DNA of 64,000 bases from Heterobilharzia americana (Eukaryota; Platyhelminthes; Trematoda; Strigeidida; Schistosomatidae). Below the pieces are notes generated by a model that worked only from the letters and a program-made list of their open reading frames with translations, did no database searches and was not told where the DNA came from. Where the stretch lies: NCBI GenBank assembly GCA_944470555.2, contig OX104134.1:99442701-99506700 (forward strand), in the 5' to 3' direction. A program made the translations under genes and the position numbers. Below, piece by piece: positions 55,227 to 58,149 of this stretch. How positions within the stretch are numbered: the stretch's first letter is position 1; each line of letters starts with the position of its first letter.

Positions 55227-57557
55227 AGAGGTATGCATCACAAAAACCGAATGAGATGAATATGCTACGAGTAAACGCAAGCTTTAGAGGAAACTGATAG
55301 TTTACGCATCTCCACTGACGCAATCAGTTTTGAGGTTTTATTCTCACACGTGAACCACTGATCTACAACATTTTGAATACTATATTAGAAAAGTCAATAC
55401 TTTAATATACGGTTCGCAGGGGCAGTGACTTTAGGTGGTGGCACAGTGTTACGACTTCATCATTCGTAGCTAATTTATTAATATAATCCTACCACTAGAG
55501 ATCTAGCACTATGAAAATCAGAGCTCCCTCAAGAACGGCGTTCACACCAAGTGTTATTTGCATGGATGCACGTTTATAGAAATATAAAAAATAAGGTTGC
55601 AACCCGAGTCAGTTCAGGTTGATGTAGCAGGCTGTCACACAGCTTGAGAGTCTGCTATTGTCTAGCCGATAGTACCGAATGGAGTGAGATATGAACCGGA
55701 AACCCACAGCTTGAAAGTCGAATACTTAAGCCAGTAACATTTCACAGAAACTGATCAACAACTTCCTAATCGAACAAAAACTCATGCTGTTGTTCAAATT
55801 AGGTTAAGAATATCATAAAAATAATCTGTTTCATGTACCCTAATGATTCCATTAAAATCCATGCTGAATGTATTAATTTTGAGTAGCGAGGTCTGTGGTT
55901 ACATTCAAGCTACAGTTTGCGCAGCAAAGGATACGGTAAGCGGTTTTTGACCAGAATTACAAAATAATTACAATGCTAATATAGGGCAGAAAGCGTAAGC
56001 CAGTGATGATAACGAGGATCGTGTGAAACAATCGAAAAAATAACCGAGGCGAAAAATGAGCAATAATAACACCTGTTTAGTAACGCATGAGCGGTTAATA
56101 CGTTTAAGTTACCCACAGTCCAACATCTCTTTCGGTAATTTAAAGAGAATTCAGATTGACTGAGAAAGCTAGTAAATATCTGATTAAAAACAATCTCAAC
56201 CTTGAAAATTGAAATGCATTCAGCAACCATGTGGACATTCGTGAAGTAGGTAATGAGCCGCACCTATTGTGTGAAGGTGGGGCTTGGACAGGCAACCCAT
56301 AGGTTGAAAGTCATCCCCCCAACTCAACGAACCACAGCTCCATACTGTTAGTAACCATACCCCTTAAATCCGAAATCCTTTGGACAAAGAAGAGTTTTCA
56401 GTCTGAACAGCAAAAAGTAATACGGAAGATGGTGACTTGGAAGACAAACGAACTGCTCATCCTGTTACGGCTAGCTACATGCTATCGCTCTGAAATTCTA
56501 TGTATTTATTCCGACTAAAAGCTCTACTTCTAGGTTCAGTGGTATCCAGAAGTCTACCATTGTACAAAGTGGACCAACCAATTACTAGGACCAGTACAAT
56601 TTAAATACACTACTGTTATGGACTTGCTGAGTTATCGCCTCGCCTTACTGGCTACAGATAACAGTGAGATAAAAATAGGTGGGACAATAAAAGTTATCCT
56701 CCTGTTTTAGTATCAACTGAAAAATAGACTGGTTAGACTGGTAGATATAATGGAATTTCTGTTTAGAGTCCCAAAAATATCATCTTTGAGATTCGACTAA
56801 TGCAAAGGTTGGTTGACATCATGCGAAATTTTACACCCAAGTACGAAAACATCCCAGTTTTTCTTCAATTCAGAGATTTGTACTGTGATTCACAAGGGGA
56901 ACTGTTTGTCTAATACAGCAAATAAATAAATTGATACTGAAACGATCTATATTACTCAAGTTCAACGATGACATAACATATCGGATTCACCCCACCATAC
57001 TTGAAAATGGCGTTCTGCACCATAATCTTGAGGGCTTTTGCATCTTTTGTTAACTGACCAACTATTGGCTCCTAGTAAAAATGTGGACTGAAAATGTAAA
57101 GAACCATGCGTATTTCAGCAACAATCATAGGGAATTTTTATTACCTGCAATAATATGTTGGTTCGTTCGCTTGGAATATTCGACCACATATCCCTTGTTC
57201 CCCAGGAGCCAAAGATCGCAAGTAACATTCCAGTTGCTTTGAGCACTCAGCAGAATCTTCTGAATTTTCTGTGACTTCCTGACCAGCTATGAATTTTTCG
57301 AAACTACGGAATAGTTTTCTCTCTAAAGCACAATATTCTGATTTGTTTGATTCGAATTCACTGTCCCCAACCGGCTCAGTTGTCAAAGTCTCAGAGGTTT
57401 GCAAACCTTGAGGAACACATATACGTAGCGCCTGTGTCCTAACTTCGTCGTAAAGGAGGCGCTCAAAGTCTGAATCATCACATGATAGCAAAGTCTCCGC
57501 GAATTGCTATAAAATCCAAAATTCGAGAATAAGGTACTCTAAAAACCTACTTACCAT
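1865..57557 (-). CDS. UBR1/UBR2: UBR1/UBR2-type N-recognin E3 ubiquitin ligase gene, N-terminal two thirds, 15 exons
   Basis: This gene encodes an E3 ubiquitin ligase of the N-degron pathway, which binds destabilising N-terminal residues of substrates and works with an E2 in cytosol and nucleus. Fifteen exons, about 1,290 codons, were placed by family motifs and by splice phase, which agrees at each junction. In order they encode the zinc-binding UBR box ([23 protein letters not shown]), a linker, the ClpS-like domain, and the helical scaffold known from animal UBR1 and UBR2. Animal members have about 1,750 residues, so the RING and C-terminal domains should lie left of position 1. I cannot tell UBR1 from UBR2; flatworms may have a single orthologue. 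Two exons each need one extra base to stay in frame. Everything between the exons is intron, mostly mobile-element debris. Confidence 0.93.
2640..4095 (-). other. UBR intron 14
   Basis: Intron between exons 14 and 15. Its donor is the non-consensus GTTCG, accepted because phase 2 fits both sides and the protein alignment is continuous. It holds the 3' fragment of an RTE element at 3375-3870; the rest shows nothing recognisable. Confidence 0.75.
3375..3870 (+). repeat. RTE-type LINE, 3' fragment
   Basis: Sense-strand remnant of the C-terminal end of the RTE polymerase. It shares long stretches with the copies ending at 28.7, 39.55 and 48.08 kb, including the common 3' end AACCCAAGGGACAAA followed by AT-rich short repeats. 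It is broken by many indels and stop codons. The open frame on the opposite strand (3654-3881) is only its antisense. Confidence 0.8.
4096..4241 (-). CDS. UBR1/UBR2: UBR exon 14
   Basis: Acceptor TTTTTATAG, then a codon-aligned start. The translation includes [20 protein letters not shown] and [19 protein letters not shown], matching the conserved UBR block that follows the MW-RNG motif of exon 13. The length of 146 bp leaves two bases, which exon 15 completes. Confidence 0.9.
5335..5830 (+). repeat. LINE-B 3' fragment
   Basis: Degenerate sense copy of the C-terminal region of the LINE at 18.2-21.2 kb. Recognisable parts are the stretch for an HRC(L/V)RS-type motif near 5440 and TGGTGGAATCAC at 5471. 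The shared 3' untranslated part follows, with CACTCCTTGACGTCTTCTAATGC. It has many stop codons. Confidence 0.7.
6590..6705. repeat. SINE-like fragment (family C)
   Basis: Resembles units at about 17.2, 26.1, 29.6, 36.3, 41.0, 42.4 and 56.3 kb. These share a TACTACCTGG-like start and a CCCA-GGTTGG-AGTC-like block. The family is inferred only from internal similarity, and the boundaries are rough. Confidence 0.4.
9563..10337 (-). repeat. 775-bp dispersed repeat, copy 1, with decayed hammerhead
   Basis: Almost identical to 50207-50978; I estimate a few percent difference. On the minus strand around 9798-9850 it carries CCAGCTGATGAG and GATTCCAC at the spacing of an Sm-alpha hammerhead, but stem II and the GAAA box are corrupted. 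The right part holds AATACAAGTGACAAAATAAA, also seen near 15.17 kb. The open frames in it lack coding character; their identity in both copies reflects the repeat. Confidence 0.75.
10573..10918 (+). repeat. Inverted repeat arm, left of the Penelope-like element
   Basis: Reads as the reverse complement of 12671-13009 with few differences. The outer edge is TCTTGGTTGTATTATG and the inner edge contains a (TGAC)n run then CCTGAATGCC. Penelope-like elements often carry terminal repeats in direct or inverted orientation, and this pair fits that habit. Confidence 0.8.
11019..12660 (-). pseudogene. Penelope-like retroelement polymerase (RT + GIY-YIG endonuclease), broken
   Basis: Minus-strand coding remnant in several frames. 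From the 5' side: [12 protein letters not shown] near 12.4 kb, [13 protein letters not shown] and [14 protein letters not shown] (11777-12010), [14 protein letters not shown] and the RT active site NVDDTFVI near 11.7 kb, then the GIY-YIG endonuclease (11019-11405) with [23 protein letters not shown] plus a C-terminal GIY-YIG domain is the hallmark of Penelope-like elements. Frameshifts and stops make it non-functional. One break comes from a (CA)n expansion in the coding part near 12385. Confidence 0.9.
12671..13009 (-). repeat. Inverted repeat arm, right of the Penelope-like element
   Basis: Partner of 10573-10918. The match runs from GGCATTCAGG through a GTCAGTCAGTC run to CATAATACAACCAAGA at 13009, where similarity stops sharply. 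No clear target-site duplication was seen outside the pair. Confidence 0.8.
13390..13560 (-). repeat. LINE-B antisense scrap
   Basis: Shares the order of short blocks with the antisense LINE-B copy at 30.8 kb: GGTGATTCCA, GCAACGCCATG and a TTCACAACTTCC stretch. It is strongly diverged. Confidence 0.5.
14972..15060 (-). ncRNA. Hammerhead-SINE fragment (Sm-alpha type), decayed
   Basis: Minus strand reads CATCCAGCTGAAGAAACC, then AGAACGAAAC, then ATCCTGAATTCCACTGC, the Sm-alpha hammerhead order. The CTGATGA core has become CTGAAGA with an insertion after it, so cleavage is unlikely. It forms an inverted pair with 15195-15350. Confidence 0.6.
15195..15350 (+). ncRNA. Hammerhead-SINE (Sm-alpha type), tRNA-like head plus decayed ribozyme
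   Basis: A tRNA-like head with TGGCCTGATGGTC (A-box-like) and AAGTTCGAATCGC (B-box-like) is followed at about 15290 by ATCCAGTTGAAAAGTTCC, GGATGAAACGTGCGTC and TTGGATTC. The core is mutated (TTGAAAAG instead of CTGATGAG). Confidence 0.65.
16551..16655 (-). CDS. UBR1/UBR2: UBR exon 13
   Basis: Thirty-five codons in phase 0 on both sides, acceptor TTTTAAAG and donor GTAAGT. The translation contains [15 protein letters not shown] and [14 protein letters not shown], matching the family block L-V-EYPLR-LV-A-Q-AEMWRRNG. Confidence 0.92.
18230..21160 (+). pseudogene. Near full-length non-LTR retrotransposon LINE-B (APE endonuclease + RT), degenerate
   Basis: Plus strand, several frames. An N-terminal endonuclease-like start near 18.49 kb ([20 protein letters not shown]) is followed by [14 protein letters not shown] (18928-19380) and [20 protein letters not shown], which are APE-type endonuclease motifs. 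RT-like sequence follows at 20252-20581. The C-terminal [17 protein letters not shown] is near 20650, then a 3' UTR with CACTCTCTGACGTCTTCTAA. Frameshifts and stops throughout show it is dead. I place it in the RTE-like group with moderate confidence; a search would settle the clade. Confidence 0.8.
21440..21545 (+). repeat. tRNA-derived SINE (family A)
   Basis: The head has CCCAGTTGGTAGAGCATCGG (A-box-like) and TTTAGAATCC (weak B box). The tail TTCAATCATCACCTAGTATC is shared with the copies at 29.3 kb and 48.4 kb. The acceptor stem does not pair, so this is not a working tRNA gene. Confidence 0.65.
21863..22684. repeat. GC-richer block flanked by 70-bp direct repeats
   Basis: CTTACCATGGTCACAGTAGT starts both 21863-21932 and 22611-22684, and both end in ATAATCTTCCAGTTT with roughly 80 percent match between. 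The 680 bp inside are richer in G and C than their surroundings and hold a 140-codon minus-strand open frame (22203-22625) without recognised domains. It could be an unknown mobile element or a local duplication. Confidence 0.5.
22688..22750. repeat. (TA)n microsatellite
   Basis: About 63 bp of uninterrupted TA, at the right edge of the 70-bp direct repeat and 170 bp from UBR exon 12. The apparent YIYI peptide on either strand is an artefact. Confidence 0.97.
22920..23231 (-). CDS. UBR1/UBR2: UBR exon 12
   Basis: 104 codons, phase 0 at both ends, donor GTATAG. It starts [20 protein letters not shown] and ends with [19 protein letters not shown], matching the family block in which VS-HLPLSRTLAGLH leads into the next helical repeat. 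The middle has an N/D-rich stretch ([11 protein letters not shown]) typical of AT-rich fluke loops. Confidence 0.92.
23232..24948 (-). other. UBR intron 11
   Basis: Contains one decayed hammerhead SINE next to exon 12. The remainder, 23.4-24.9 kb, is AT-rich and shows no recognised element. Confidence 0.75.
23265..23345 (-). ncRNA. Hammerhead-SINE fragment, decayed
   Basis: Minus strand has ATCCAGCTGATATGAGCC, TAAATAGAATGAAATGC and then loses the cleavage end. The CTGATGAG core carries a two-base insertion. Confidence 0.5.
24949..25116 (-). CDS. UBR1/UBR2: UBR exon 11
   Basis: 56 codons, phase 0 on both sides, acceptor CTCTACAG, donor GTAGGT. The translation starts [19 protein letters not shown] and continues with [13 protein letters not shown], matching the family block MQGM-E--Q-GQHIE-DPDWEAA. 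No break. Confidence 0.93.
25454..25878 (-). repeat. 5'-truncated LINE-B 3' end, copy 1
   Basis: About 99 percent identical by eye to 30322-30741. Both end on CATCCATCCATCCGTCC on the plus strand, which is the 3' tail of the element; this copy stops at CCAACATTGT while the other continues into coding sequence. That is the pattern of 5' truncation during target-primed insertion. Confidence 0.8.
26080..26195 (+). repeat. SINE-like fragment (family C)
   Basis: Matches 42395-42490: GGTCACGGATTCAAAC and CTTCACCTACTGAGGTTTG followed by GCCAGGAAGTATCAAC. No transcription signals beyond a weak B-box-like block. Confidence 0.5.
27474..28042 (-). CDS. UBR1/UBR2: UBR exon 10, carrying an apparent one-base frameshift
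   Basis: Starts [18 protein letters not shown] in phase 0 after TACTACAG. That frame is open to 27752; the family-like sequence then continues in another frame, open from 27812, with [53 protein letters not shown] and donor CAA|GTAAGT. The exon has 569 bp; one added base would make 570 and give the phase-0 end needed by exon 11. The shift lies in 27752-27812, which includes AAAA at 27767-27770 and CCCC at 27807-27810. Confidence 0.9.
28130..28700 (+). pseudogene. RTE-type LINE, C-terminal fragment
   Basis: Contains the longest uninterrupted C-terminal frame of this family in the window (28212-28583): [20 protein letters not shown], then [15 protein letters not shown] and [17 protein letters not shown]. 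These are typical of the region after the RTE reverse transcriptase. It is 5'-truncated and lacks RT. It ends at AACCCAAGGCATATAAAAT. Confidence 0.85.
29285..29405 (-). repeat. tRNA-derived SINE (family A)
   Basis: Minus strand has TGGTTCAGTTGGTAGAGC (good A box), an anticodon-like arm CGGG-CTGAGAA-CCCG, and GGTTCGAATCC (perfect B box). No matching acceptor stem or CCA-side pairing is seen. The tail CATCATCACCCAGTATC is shared with the other two copies. Confidence 0.7.
29565..29660 (+). repeat. SINE-like fragment (family C)
   Basis: AACTACCTGGCTGCCGAAAA is followed by GGCTTCAAACCCATGACCCC and ATGGTTGGAAG, the same order as at 40.9 kb and, reversed, at 36.3 kb. Confidence 0.5.
30322..31345 (-). 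pseudogene. LINE-B, 5'-truncated copy with C-terminal part
   Basis: Minus strand, 3' end at 30322. Two open pieces are clear: 31298-31074 ([32 protein letters not shown]), the end of the RT palm-thumb region, and 31029-30841 ([31 protein letters not shown]). The 3' UTR matches 25454-25878. This is the best-preserved LINE-B C-terminus in the window. Confidence 0.85.
31688..31880 (-). ncRNA. Hammerhead-SINE (Sm-alpha type) with intact ribozyme core
   Basis: Minus strand. The tRNA-like head has GTGGCTCAATGGTAATGCGC (A box) and GGGTTCGATCCC (B box). It is followed by the ribozyme: CTGAGGA at 31781-31775, stem II GTCC/GGAC, GAAA at 31759-31756, and a GTC cleavage triplet at 31750-31748. Stem I can pair ACTG with CAGT; stem III would be the short palindromic ACAGCTGT. 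All core positions fit CUGANGA...GAAA...NUH, so it could self-cleave. Confidence 0.75.
32125..32600 (+). repeat. LINE-B C-terminal fragment
   Basis: Sense copy. [20 protein letters not shown] and a decayed [20 protein letters not shown] stretch lie in 32252-32560, preceded by a short match to the CETW...LRVE block. It is inverted relative to the copy at 30322-31345. Confidence 0.75.
32671..32732. repeat. GA-rich tract
   Basis: Polypurine run of GAGA and GGGG blocks on the plus strand, about 65 bp from UBR exon 9. Confidence 0.95.
32798..32896 (-). CDS. UBR1/UBR2: UBR exon 9
   Basis: 33 codons, phase 0 both sides, acceptor ATGTGTAG and donor GTAAGT. The translation [20 protein letters not shown] then [13 protein letters not shown] aligns without gaps to the UBR block YY-QL-E-I-DDHD---SIT-LSVQ-FTVPTLA. 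No ATG-started open frame covers it, so it is easy to miss. Confidence 0.88.
33425..34080 (-). pseudogene. RTE-type LINE fragment, antisense
   Basis: Minus strand includes the RT motif-C region [18 protein letters not shown] (33961-34161) and downstream of it a KTEVMK-like stretch and the C-terminal part with the AACTGCCACC homologue. It keeps sequence that is deleted in the copies at 39.06 and 47.6 kb. Its 5' edge abuts a (TA)n run. Confidence 0.7.
34084..34124. repeat. (TA)n microsatellite
   Basis: About 40 bp of TA joining an antisense RTE piece to a Penelope-like piece. Confidence 0.97.
34135..34450 (+). pseudogene. Penelope-like element RT fragment
   Basis: The frame at 34226 reads [20 protein letters not shown], the same RT block as [13 protein letters not shown] of the element at 11.8 kb. 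It is preceded by a decayed stretch and soon loses similarity. A second, distinct Penelope-like lineage is suggested. Confidence 0.65.
35690..36060 (+). repeat. LINE-B fragment
   Basis: Decayed sense piece with ATTAGTAATGTAGAGATTAA, AGTCAGTTGATGAAGTTGG and a final AGTGGCGCAGATGCAC, in the same order as in the 32.3 kb copy. Confidence 0.55.
36270..36370 (+). repeat. SINE-like fragment (family C)
   Basis: TACTACCTGGCAACTTTAAT then GATAGGTTCGAACCTACAGC and CAATCGGTTGACTGTCTG. The TTCGAA palindrome is a B-box-like centre. Confidence 0.5.
36800..36925 (-). ncRNA. Hammerhead-SINE (Sm-alpha type), nearly intact core
   Basis: Minus strand: CATCTAGCTGATAAGTCCC, TAAATAAGACAAAACTCAC, ATCCTGGATTCCACTGC. 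The core CTGATGA has become CTGATAA and GAAA has become CAAA, while the end of stem I is well kept. Confidence 0.65.
37010..37098 (-). CDS. UBR1/UBR2: UBR exon 8
   Basis: 89 bp that take one base from exon 7 and end in phase 0 at ACCAGA|GTAAGA. The translation [19 protein letters not shown] then [11 protein letters not shown] matches the family block ILHELIFSS-F-M--YK-LFA-EFVK. It is too short for an ordinary open-frame list. Confidence 0.9.
37640..38240 (-). repeat. LINE-B fragment, antisense
   Basis: Collinear with 30.7-31.3 kb: CCAGTTTGAAACTACTACAA, then GACATGAGTCACA, then GTGGTGACACCACAA, then a CATCTGTGGCG-like block, and CTCGAATTGTCACTCAAAGT at the 5' side. Heavily mutated. Confidence 0.7.
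38563..39550 (+). pseudogene. RTE-type LINE, 5'-truncated and internally deleted
   Basis: Starts at GACCGGAACAGGCTGGCTG, equivalent to 47087, and runs to AACCCAAGGGACAAATAATA. The RT piece has [20 protein letters not shown] and [19 protein letters not shown]; the catalytic motif reads FANDD. At 39062 the frame jumps from TNKLTEEA directly to the C-terminal block, the same junction as in the copy at 47.6 kb. The two copies look about 97 percent identical. Confidence 0.85.
39818..39840. repeat. (CA)n microsatellite
   Basis: About 11 CA units. A shorter run of similar type lies at 40506-40525, just outside exon 7. Confidence 0.95.
40065..40359 (-). CDS. UBR1/UBR2: UBR exon 7
   Basis: 98 codons plus one base, acceptor TTGTTTTCAG, donor GTAAGTATT. 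The translation starts [20 protein letters not shown] and continues [20 protein letters not shown], ending HSLTWR. It fits the family block PL-VEVLHS-I-AHQ-FAL-L--W--KI--YS--FR-I-C, the start of the helical scaffold after the ClpS-like domain. Confidence 0.9.
40915..41040 (+). repeat. SINE-like fragment (family C)
   Basis: GATACTACCTGGCTGTTCAG, GGGTTTGAACGCGTGACTC and CGTTTGGATGTCAAATGCC. This is the clearest copy for a family consensus. Confidence 0.5.
41560..42080 (+). repeat. LINE-B C-terminal fragment
   Basis: Sense remnant: GAGACTGTGAAACATG, ATCACTGAGGTGAAGC, GTTAATGAGGTTGTAAGC and GGTCATGTATTATGC correspond block by block to 32.15-32.45 kb. All frames are broken. Confidence 0.65.
42395..42490 (+). 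repeat. SINE-like fragment (family C)
   Basis: Pairs with 26080-26195: GGATCACGGGTTCCAGGTTC and CTTCACCTACAGAGGTTTGG. Confidence 0.5.
44356..44392. repeat. (ATT)n microsatellite
   Basis: Twelve or so ATT units; the poly-N peptide on the minus strand is its translation. Confidence 0.95.
44440..44600 (-). repeat. LINE-B antisense scrap
   Basis: CATCAGTCGGTAAAGGTTCA, CTTGTCAACTTGG and GCTCGCACAGTGATTCAC follow the order seen at 30.78-30.88 kb. Confidence 0.5.
45170..48080 (+). pseudogene. Near full-length RTE-type LINE (endonuclease + RT), degenerate and internally deleted
   Basis: The endonuclease starts at 45263 with [20 protein letters not shown] and has [14 protein letters not shown]; later pieces hold [16 protein letters not shown] (45712 on) and [16 protein letters not shown] sequence. 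RT pieces are [19 protein letters not shown] (46741), [17 protein letters not shown] and [15 protein letters not shown] (to 47252), then [20 protein letters not shown]. At about 47597 TNKLTEEA jumps to the C-terminal block, as at 39.06 kb. Frameshifts, and a stop right after FDSVD, show it is inactive. The 3' end is AACCCAAGGGACTAATAATA. Confidence 0.9.
48425..48545 (+). repeat. tRNA-derived SINE (family A)
   Basis: TGGCTCAATTGACAGAGCATC (A-box region), CTGGTTTGAATGCAGC (weak B box) and the shared tail TTCAATCATCATACAGTATA. Confidence 0.65.
48751..48894 (-). CDS. UBR1/UBR2: UBR exon 6 (second half of ClpS-like domain)
   Basis: 48 codons, phase 0 at both ends, donor ATG|GTAAGT. The translation [20 protein letters not shown] then [14 protein letters not shown] aligns to VI-SLQRALDC---EA---T-ID-EGR-AV. 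This part of the ClpS-like domain closes the pocket that reads bulky hydrophobic N-termini (type 2 N-degrons). Confidence 0.94.
48895..48993 (-). other. UBR intron 5 (99 bp)
   Basis: Short intron splitting the ClpS-like domain between YEQ and VVK; donor GTATTA, acceptor TTCTAG. No repeat inside. Confidence 0.9.
48994..49437 (-). CDS. UBR1/UBR2: UBR exon 5 (linker and first half of ClpS-like domain)
   Basis: 148 codons, phase 0 on both sides, fully open although it has no ATG. The first hundred residues form a charged, probably disordered linker rich in D, E, S and R ([19 protein letters not shown]) not seen in human UBR1/2. The end [15 protein letters not shown] is the ClpS-like signature. 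In family members the motif is NDE; here it is NNE, so the acidic residue that holds the substrate amino group appears replaced by Asn. Confidence 0.93.
49770..49925 (-). ncRNA. Hammerhead-SINE (Sm-alpha type), decayed core
   Basis: Minus strand: CGAAATGATAAGTCC, TAGTACGAAACGGGTGTCC, TGAATTCCACTGACAG. The GAAA box and GTC site are kept; CTGATGA has become ATGATAA. Confidence 0.65.
49990..50155 (+). ncRNA. Hammerhead-SINE (Sm-alpha type), decayed core
   Basis: Head: GTGCCCCAGTGGTGTGAAGG and TATGGGTTCGAGTCATTC (A and B box positions). Ribozyme: CCGGCAGATGAGTCCC, GTGACGATATGTGCGTC, TTAGATTCCACTCC. The core C-U is now C-A and GAAA is now GATA. Inverted relative to the neighbour at 49.8 kb. Confidence 0.65.
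50207..50978 (-). repeat. 775-bp dispersed repeat, copy 2
   Basis: Matches 9563-10337 from CAAGAATAACAATGGAACC to the CTTTACGACTATT block, after which the two loci differ. The 82-codon open frame at 50443 is translated identically in copy 1, showing very recent divergence rather than coding function. Confidence 0.8.
51460..51655 (-). ncRNA. Hammerhead-SINE (Sm-alpha type), antisense, decayed
   Basis: Minus strand has GAACCAGTAGTTGAATGGTT (A-box region), GAGTTCGATCCC (B box), then GCGGAGGACTCTC and a broken stem II. GAAA has been lost. Confidence 0.6.
51680..51805 (+). ncRNA. Hammerhead-SINE (Sm-alpha type), one-base-off core
   Basis: GGTCGTGAGTTCGATTCG is the B-box end of the head. The ribozyme has CTGAGGA, stem II GTCC/GGAC, then AAAA in place of GAAA and CTGTTC in place of CTGTC. 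It is close to the intact copy at 31.7 kb but should not cleave. Confidence 0.65.
52430..52790 (-). repeat. LINE-B fragment, antisense
   Basis: Parallel to 30.65-30.98 kb: CAGTCAAAGACTTCATGCA, CATTGTGAAACGAGGCAGAC, CCCTTAAACTCTAACCCTGA and CGTGGTGACATCACGAC. Confidence 0.7.
52847..53124 (-). CDS. UBR1/UBR2: UBR exon 4 (end of UBR box), carrying an apparent one-base frameshift
   Basis: Acceptor TTTTTCTTTTCAG. The translation begins [20 protein letters not shown], the zinc- and substrate-binding core of the UBR box; both Asp residues of CDCGD, which contact basic N-terminal residues in this family, are kept. The frame stays open to [15 protein letters not shown] and stops at 52861. A different frame carries [19 protein letters not shown] up to CAG|GTAATT. 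The exon has 278 bp; one added base gives 279 and the phase-0 end required by exon 5. The break lies in 52861-52915, for example at TTTT 52900-52903. Confidence 0.9.
53400..53760 (+). repeat. LINE-B fragment
   Basis: Sense, decayed: ACAAGACATGCGCTAAGCAA, AATGTTAAGTGAGGC and GGTGACCAGACTAAAACCAT correspond to 32.3-32.43 kb. Confidence 0.5.
54440..54700 (-). repeat. LINE-B antisense scrap
   Basis: GGGGTAGGCCATGTCTCCAA, CTTCACAACCTCATTGACTG and CACACAGTGGTTCCAC follow the order of the 30.75-30.88 kb copy. It ends close to UBR exon 3. Confidence 0.6.
54885..54963 (-). CDS. UBR1/UBR2: UBR exon 3 (UBR box core)
   Basis: 79 bp completing the split Arg codon of exon 2 and ending in phase 0 at AAA|GTATGT. 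The translation [20 protein letters not shown] then IKHNYK carries zinc ligands of the UBR box and the Asp before TCVLC. It is covered by no ATG-started open frame in its true phase. Confidence 0.95.
55163..55224. repeat. (TA)n microsatellite
   Basis: About 60 bp of TA, third such array in the window. Confidence 0.97.
56230..56345 (+). repeat. SINE-like fragment (family C)
   Basis: GTGAAGTAGGTAATGAGCCGC, as at 40.9 kb (AGTAGGCAATGAGC), followed by CCATAGGTTGAAAGTC. Confidence 0.45.
57145..57506 (-). CDS. UBR1/UBR2: UBR exon 2 (N-terminal region and start of UBR box)
   Basis: Acceptor GATTTTATAG, 120 codons plus two bases, donor GTAATA. It begins [20 protein letters not shown], has the helix [20 protein letters not shown] and ends [16 protein letters not shown], where the last Arg codon is split with exon 3. 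CGR-F---EPTYYCRDC is the canonical UBR-box entry. The open frame has no ATG, in line with a start codon on a separate upstream exon. Confidence 0.95.
57507..57554 (-). other. UBR intron 1, 48-bp micro-intron
   Basis: Donor GTAAGTAGG directly after an ATG, acceptor TTTTATAG. Very short first introns are known in schistosome genes. Confidence 0.75.
57555..57557 (-). CDS. UBR1/UBR2: UBR exon 1, coding part (start codon only)
   Basis: The ATG lies immediately before a strong GTAAGT donor and joins in phase 0 to CAA TTC of exon 2, giving MQFAETLL. The same frame has a TAG seven codons upstream, so this is the first possible Met. Transcript data would be needed to prove it. Confidence 0.7.
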
Positions 57558-58149
57558 TACGATACCGTCGTAAAACTACTCTTCGTAAGTGGCGCTAAGA
57601 CAATCTTCAATCTCAACCACTACAATTCACGGTAGCGATTATCAATAAAACGTTTCCAGCCTGGTTTTGACGAAGAAAAGATGTTCTAGTTAATTCCTCA
57701 CTATACAAGAGACTGTGATCTGATTCTTATACATTTTCCTTTCAGTTATCTGACGACCTGCTCAAATATCGCGTTACCAAAATGTATTCATCGTGTTTAT
57801 CATACCAAGTCACTCCTTCCTTCCAACCGGCTTTACTCAGTTCATTGTCGAAAAACCGTAAATCGTACCCCCCCCCTGCATTCTCAAGATGTCTCTAACA
57901 TAATTACACAAGACAATAGCAATTTTAAAAAAAGGACTGTTATCGAAAAACTACTGGTCGTCATGCACTACAGCTTATCGTGCTGTTATTATTGACGCTG
58001 TTTAGCTGCGATGGTTGCTTTGTTCGTGTTTCACATGGAGTAAACCTGTCAAAATACCTCGCTCATTTGGGAGCTGTCCCTGTGCGAAATTGACAGACCC
58101 AGAGGCCAATCACCAATTATTCGTACTTCGAATGTACCTGCCTAGACAT
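57558..58149 (-). promoter_or_regulatory. Presumed 5' UTR and promoter region of the UBR gene
   Basis: No coding sequence recognised on either strand between the UBR start codon and the CR1-like element. By position it must hold the transcription start unless further 5' UTR exons lie beyond. I see no distinctive promoter motif. A run of C and T occurs at 57870-57890. Confidence 0.4.

Larger units (their letters stand above)
54964..57144 (-). other. UBR intron 2
   Basis: Contains a (TA)n array and two SINE-like scraps (55590-55730, 56230-56345). The rest is AT-rich without recognised elements. Confidence 0.75.
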
